DNA of 64,000 bases from Tubiluchus corallicola (Eukaryota; Priapulida; Priapulimorpha; Priapulimorphida; Tubiluchidae): contig JAQGDQ010000877.1 of assembly GCA_030141605.1 (NCBI GenBank), positions 1-64,000 of the forward strand, given 5' to 3'. Under the pieces are notes generated by a model. It worked only from the letters and a program-made list of their open reading frames with translations. It was not told where the DNA came from and ran no database searches. Shown here piece by piece: positions 59,697 to 64,000 of the stretch (positions within the stretch are counted from its first letter, which is position 1; each line of letters begins with the position of its first letter). The position numbers and the translations under genes were made by a program.

Positions 59697-62600
59697 ATGG
59701 CCAATAACGGAAAAGCGTTATTAAGATTTTCTTGCTTTGCGTTACTTCGTTTAAGAAGCAAACCTCCACGAACAGTTGAGCAGTGTTCTCTACATTCCGT
59801 TACTATACGTGGATTGAGTAGTAAGTTATGAATTACAGTAAAACTATAATATCTTTATACCGAACCTGCTAGGGACTAAAAAGTACTCTATAATCATACG
59901 CGGTTAATGTTTATATCTAATGGACAAGCATATATTCATGTCATGTATCAATAATGTACACCTGTGGCTTCATAGAGCCACGGATTTACACTACTATATA
60001 TAGTATTAGAGGATTTGCCTTACTAAAAGTAAAAGTACTTTAGAGGATGCTATCAACTACTTTGCAGCAGAAGTAAAAAAACACAAACTAATTTCACATT
60101 TATTAAGGTTTAGAAAAATCAGGAACTTTTGTTTACAAGTGTAAAATTTCTGTTTGTCTAGCTTGTATAAAAAGTGTTTACAGCAAACTAACTGCAGAAA
60201 AGTATTCGTCACTTGATGAAACAGAAGTGGCTACAAACATGTCAAGTATCTTGGGTGCAGAAAGAATTTATGCACTTGTAGGAGTTTCACTGTTGATTTT
60301 TGTGTGTTAAAATCTTTCATTTTTTCTCTAGCTTCGCCACATTTAAATTCTTCTCAAGGTACGATCGGTTTTATTGGTCTGGGTAATATGGGTGCGCACA
60401 TGGCACGAAACCTACTCAGTAAAGGTTATGGACTGATCGTCAACGACGTAATGCCCGATGCTATGGACGAGCTAAAAAAGGATGGTATGCAACTTTAATG
60501 TTATGGACTTGTGATATGGTAATAACTGATTTAACGTGTTGAAGAGGCAAGTTTTAGTTTGCACAGTTTGTTTGTAACTTGTTTTATGCAATTAGCAGTG
60601 AACTAGTCATTTCTTTACCATTAAAACTGAATGGTTTGAATGATTGTCAGTTTTCAATGAATTTCAACACCGTCTGCATACTGTATTATATCTTTTCATG
60701 CCTTCTACTTTGTTGTTATTATATGTACAATATAGAAACAGAAAATTATATGAAATGTTATTGTATGAAATGAATGAATGAGTGAATGTGAGAGAGTGTG
60801 GCTCAACTTAAAGAATACAAAATTAGAAACATATTTTGCAGAAGTTTTTGCAATTCTAATAAGTTCAAAACACGTTTAATGTCAATTACTAATTTCTTGT
60901 TTATTATGTGTTTACAACTTTAGTTTAACGCTCTTGCATTTTAGGAGCTTCCGTAGCCGGTAATCCCGCTGAAGTAGCAGAACAGACTAAGCTCATAGTA
61001 ACCATGTTGCCGTCCAGTCCACATGTGAGAGAAGTGTACACAGGAAAGAGCGGTATTTTCAAGTTAGTTTTAAGTTGTTGAATTATCTCAAGAATTTTTG
61101 TTTTTTGGCTCATCATGAACATTTTTTGCAACCTAATTATTGTTTTGAAGTTATTTGCCTTTTGTGCTTTCTTTTTGCAAAGCTTTATTTCATCTTTTTC
61201 GGCAATGTACTTCAAAGTTGCTTGCAGGTAGTCATGAGTTTATCTGGAAATAAGATTTTTGTTTTGGTATTTTAGATTCATACACGGAAATATTACCATA
61301 TTTGTATATGTATAATAAATGCATATATTTTTAATGCGAATCACATATGTCGTAGTAAAACCACGAATATCATCTGAAATGTGAAATGCTTATGGCTAAG
61401 CTGACATTTGAACCAAAGACTTCCTGGCCACATTGCCATTGCAGTACCAGTTAGACCAGTCAGTTACTGCTGATTTAGGCCTTTCTAAATGTAATTTTGA
61501 TTATAGGGTTAAAAGCTGTTACACATTTTCCTTTCTCTAACTATGTTTACTCCTTTAGTGGCCTATCTTGTCTAATTAGATTTGAATTAATTTAAAAATT
61601 TGTTGATCAGTGAATAAATATTTAGCAGTTATTGTGAAGATTACAAAACAGCAAGTTTACATCATCAACGATTAACGTAATTTGTTTCAGTAAAGTACAG
61701 AAGGACACGTTACTTATTGACAGCAGCACGATCGATCCTGCAGTGTCTCAAGAGATGGCAGCACTCGCCAACAGCAAAGCTGCCACATTTATGGATGCAC
61801 CAGTATCCGGAGGTATACTCGTCTACACTGCTATAAAAATTAATATGTGGAACAGTGCTTTCTCTGGCGCACTGCTGAAATTTAAGTGAATAAAAGTCCA
61901 GAATGTGTATAGAATAGTATAGTATAGTGTAGTGTAGTGTAGTGTAGTGTAGTGTAGTGTAGTGTAGTGTAGTGTAGTGTAGTGTAGTGTAGTGTAGTGT
62001 AGTGTAGTGTAGCGTAGTATAGTATAGCATAGCATAGCATAGTATATAGTACAGTATGTGTGCCATTTAGCTGCTAGGTACACTTATATCTCAGTTTGCC
62101 GGACAAAAGCAGGGAGACGTCGCTCTGAATTTGCTGATTGTCTGTATTTACCAATACTAAGTTAATATAGTACACGCTGTATCAAAGACTCACGGTAAAG
62201 AGGTATCAATTGTCTAATTGTCTCAAAAACATCTAATATGAGCAGCTCCTATGCAAAATTATATAAAAACTGTTGGCAGTTGACTCAAATAACTGCATAA
62301 TTAATTCTATATTTTGTATGACTAATGACCTCTTACTATTTTTTTGTTGTCTTATTTCACTTTTGTGCACTATAGTATATGTAGAAACAATCACGTTAAG
62401 TACAGTTTGTTTGGTAGCAAGCTTTAAGGATGTAAACAAAGTGACGGCCCGCCAACTAGTGGTCAACTCGCGAAACAGTGGACTGTATCTGTAGTATACG
62501 GGGGGCTTTTTGACCTTCTAAATTTTGTCCGAGTTCTTCAGATATTCGTAAAACCGAGGTCCGGCAAACCAATATTGGGCTGTATTGTGGTGTTTAATCT

Positions 62601-63653
62601 ATTACCATGGCGACACTCTCAAAAGTTCCTACGAAAATAATTAAAATAAACCATGCTAGAAAGTTCTTTTTGTTTCATGAATTCAGTCTCTTCCCCAATG
62701 TCCAAACCGATTGTCATCGTAAGTCGACAAGTATCTGTATACGCATAGAAATGTGTTTGTAGTTGTACACTCCTATGGCAGAGCCCTCTATTGTTAGCCT
62801 AAAGAATAAGTAGCACATCCATTAGTAGTGTGGATGCACGCAGTCCAGGCAATAAAACGGCAAAAATCAGTATTGAACTGCGCGATAGACCTGCAATTTA
62901 TTAAAATAACAGATCACAAAAAGTGCTTATGAATGTGCTAAAGCTTATTACTATTTAGACAAAATGAAAAGTTAGATTTAAGAAGACTGAAATACAAATT
63001 ATTACTTTATGATTCTAGAGATTTGAAGCTGTTCTAACCAATTTAAACTATTAACTAATTATTAAAGTAGATGGTGACTTACATTTACTGGTGACAATTT
63101 TGGCTTGAAAATACAACTAGTGACTATTAAATTGCAACAAAATAGACAAAGCAATGCAAGTATCACCAAACGGCATGGTCAGCATAGCGGCAACAGAAAG
63201 TGTAACTACGTGTAAAAACAAGGTGATTGATAGGTGGCGTGCACTACCTAAGCTTAGGTCACATGACTAAGGCTGGCTTCGTTTTAAACAGTTTCAGGAA
63301 ATGCATGTTTGTAAAAATGCGAAAAGAAAACAAATAATGATAGAATTTTAAATTAAATTGCTTGACACCAACAAGTAGTAATTTGCTGCATTGTTACATT
63401 GTTTGTTTAGACTGAATGAGTTTGTGGTTTTCTTTTTTTTAGGTGTCCTGGCAGCACGTGACGCGGGCCTGACGTTCATGGTCGGAGGAAGTGAATCACG
63501 TTTTCCGGAAGCGTCCAAAGTGTTAAGCTGCATGGGGAAGAATGTGGTGCACTGCGGAGACGTGGGAACCGGAGAAGCAGCTAAGATCTGTAACAACATG
63601 CTGCTGGCTATTTCAATGATCGGAACTTCTGAAACGATGAATTTAGGAATAAA
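59697..63653 (+). CDS. HIBADH: 3-hydroxyisobutyrate dehydrogenase, mitochondrial (first five exons; 3' end outside window)
   Basis: Exons 59697-59820, 60332-60484, 60945-61062, 61691-61812 and 63443-63653 join in frame to 242 codons plus two bases, ending at a GTAAAG donor. The human enzyme is 336 aa, so about 90 residues lie beyond the window. The N-terminal about 40 residues ([20 protein letters not shown]...) are basic and free of acidic residues apart from one Glu, a mitochondrial presequence. [22 protein letters not shown] holds the NAD-binding GLGNMG (57-62). [21 protein letters not shown] (167-173), [12 protein letters not shown] and [12 protein letters not shown] follow; K220 is the catalytic lysine by family position. 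Role: NAD-dependent oxidation of 3-hydroxyisobutyrate to methylmalonate semialdehyde in valine breakdown. Exon 4 is followed by a 1.6-kb intron containing the pentanucleotide repeat. Confidence 0.95.
61370..61480 (-). mobile_element. Possible tRNA-derived SINE head
   Basis: On minus, GGTCTAACTGGTACTGCAAT is A-box-like and TTGGTTCAAATGTC, about 40 bp on, is B-box-like. No intact cloverleaf. In HIBADH intron 3. Confidence 0.35.
61908..62046. repeat. (AGTGT)n pentanucleotide microsatellite
   Basis: About 19 AGTGT units from 61926, bordered by AGTAT and AGCAT variants. Minus-strand frames of repeated HYTTL are artefacts. It lies 95 bp after the HIBADH exon 4 donor. Confidence 0.95.
62092..62570. 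mobile_element. Possible TIR element in HIBADH intron 4
   Basis: CTCAGTTTGCCGGAC at the left and, reversed, TTGGTTTGCCGGACCTCGG at the right share TTTGCCGGAC as an inverted pair about 480 bp apart. The ends are imprecise and no target duplication is evident. Confidence 0.4.
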
Positions 63654-63748
63654 GTAAAGAATTTTGGAAGGAGTTTACAATTCTCTACACAGTGTAGGGA
63701 ATTGTAAACTTTAGCCGGAAATTTTTTTGTAGATGTAGCTCTAGCTTA

Positions 63749-63779
<31 letters not shown>

Positions 63780-63866
63780 GCATTAGTGCAATGGCAGAAA
63801 AACCAAGTGTTGGTTATTACTCATTTTTCAACCTTTTGCTTTGTTTCTTATGTAAATAATATTACA
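63654..63866. other. HIBADH intron 5 (partial), with (ATT)n
   Basis: Begins with the exon 5 donor GTAAAG and contains an inverted pair GGAGTTTACAATTCTCTACA / GGGAATTGTAAACTTTAGCC at 63669-63712 that can form a hairpin, and a (TTA)n run at 63753-63779. Confidence 0.6.
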
Positions 63867-64000
63867 CTAGCAAAGGCTCCGCGAAAAATTTTGCATATAA
63901 ATCCACTTATAATCAACAATGCGTGAACATCCTACCTAGTGTTCATTTATTTACCTAATGCCAAGCCAGCAGCAGGAGCTTTTTTCTTATGCTGCTTGCT
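63867..64000 (-). mobile_element. Helitron 3' end, copy 3, antisense, runs off the window
   Basis: Reverse complement of the last part of 8327-9091: CTAGCAAAGGCTCCGCGAAA is the CTAG terminus read backwards, followed by the GCGAAAAATTTTGC hairpin, ATAAATCCACTTATAATCAA and CAGCAGCAGGAGC. The base beyond CTAG on the element strand is T, as required. Only the 3' about 130 bp is inside the window. Confidence 0.88.

Noticed and set aside
59830-60010. TIR element starting CAGTAAAACTATAATATC in HIBADH intron 1
   Set aside because: One end looks transposon-like but no matching inverted end was found.
61370-61480. Intact tRNA gene
   Set aside because: Only A- and B-box-like motifs are seen; no cloverleaf with paired acceptor stem could be drawn.
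61710-62083. Tyr/Thr/Leu-repeat frames on the minus strand
   Set aside because: Translation of the AGTGT pentanucleotide run, antisense to a HIBADH exon.

Overview
This is eukaryotic, animal nuclear DNA. Genes are split by many GT-AG introns, mostly 0.5-2 kb, in an AT-rich background full of non-autonomous transposons. All recognised genes are animal orthologues: TYW1, NFATC2IP, DGCR2, PXMP2 and HIBADH. Intron density, intron size and repeat content suggest an invertebrate metazoan; the phylum cannot be fixed from the sequence. There is no operon, CRISPR array, rRNA gene or intact tRNA gene.

Layout. (1) 1-2.2 kb: a lone first exon of a glucose-6-phosphatase (G6PC) gene whose later exons are absent, followed at once by a decayed non-LTR retrotransposon. 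(2) 2.2-19.8 kb, plus: TYW1, 14 recognisable exons; its introns hold two Helitrons, several TIR elements, a SINE and a 1.4-kb minisatellite with a 47-bp unit. (3) 19.8-23.9 kb: intergenic, no gene seen. (4) 23.9-32.2 kb, plus: NFATC2IP, six exons, 377 aa, two SUMO-like domains. (5) 32.2-38.1 kb: convergent 3' regions of NFATC2IP and DGCR2, with plus- and minus-strand poly(A) signals about 30 bp apart near 34.7 kb. (6) 38.15-49.99 kb, minus: a DGCR2-like membrane protein, five exons, 967 aa, with a VWC-only ectodomain and a very long cytoplasmic tail. (7) 50.3-56.2 kb, plus: PXMP2, five exons, 198 aa, head-to-head with DGCR2 (325 bp between start codons). (8) 57.5-59.5 kb: a 1.2-kb copied segment carrying a duplicate of PXMP2 exon 2, flanked by direct copies of an unidentified repeat, then a VCP/p97 pseudogene fragment. 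(9) 59.7 kb to the end, plus: HIBADH, first five exons, running off the window. The last 134 bases are the 3' end of a third Helitron copy.

The genes do not form a pathway. TYW1 makes the tricyclic base of tRNA-Phe, NFATC2IP is a SUMO-pathway regulator, DGCR2 is a surface receptor-like protein, PXMP2 is a peroxisomal membrane channel and HIBADH is a mitochondrial valine-catabolism enzyme. Exon boundaries were set by homology from memory, splice dinucleotides and phase bookkeeping: every joined CDS keeps frame. No alignment or database search was run, so family names rest on recognised motifs.

The observations most worth following are the reduced-ectodomain, expanded-tail DGCR2, the exon-duplication/VCP-pseudogene cluster after PXMP2, and a set of precisely delimited transposons with target-site duplications or family copies inside the window.
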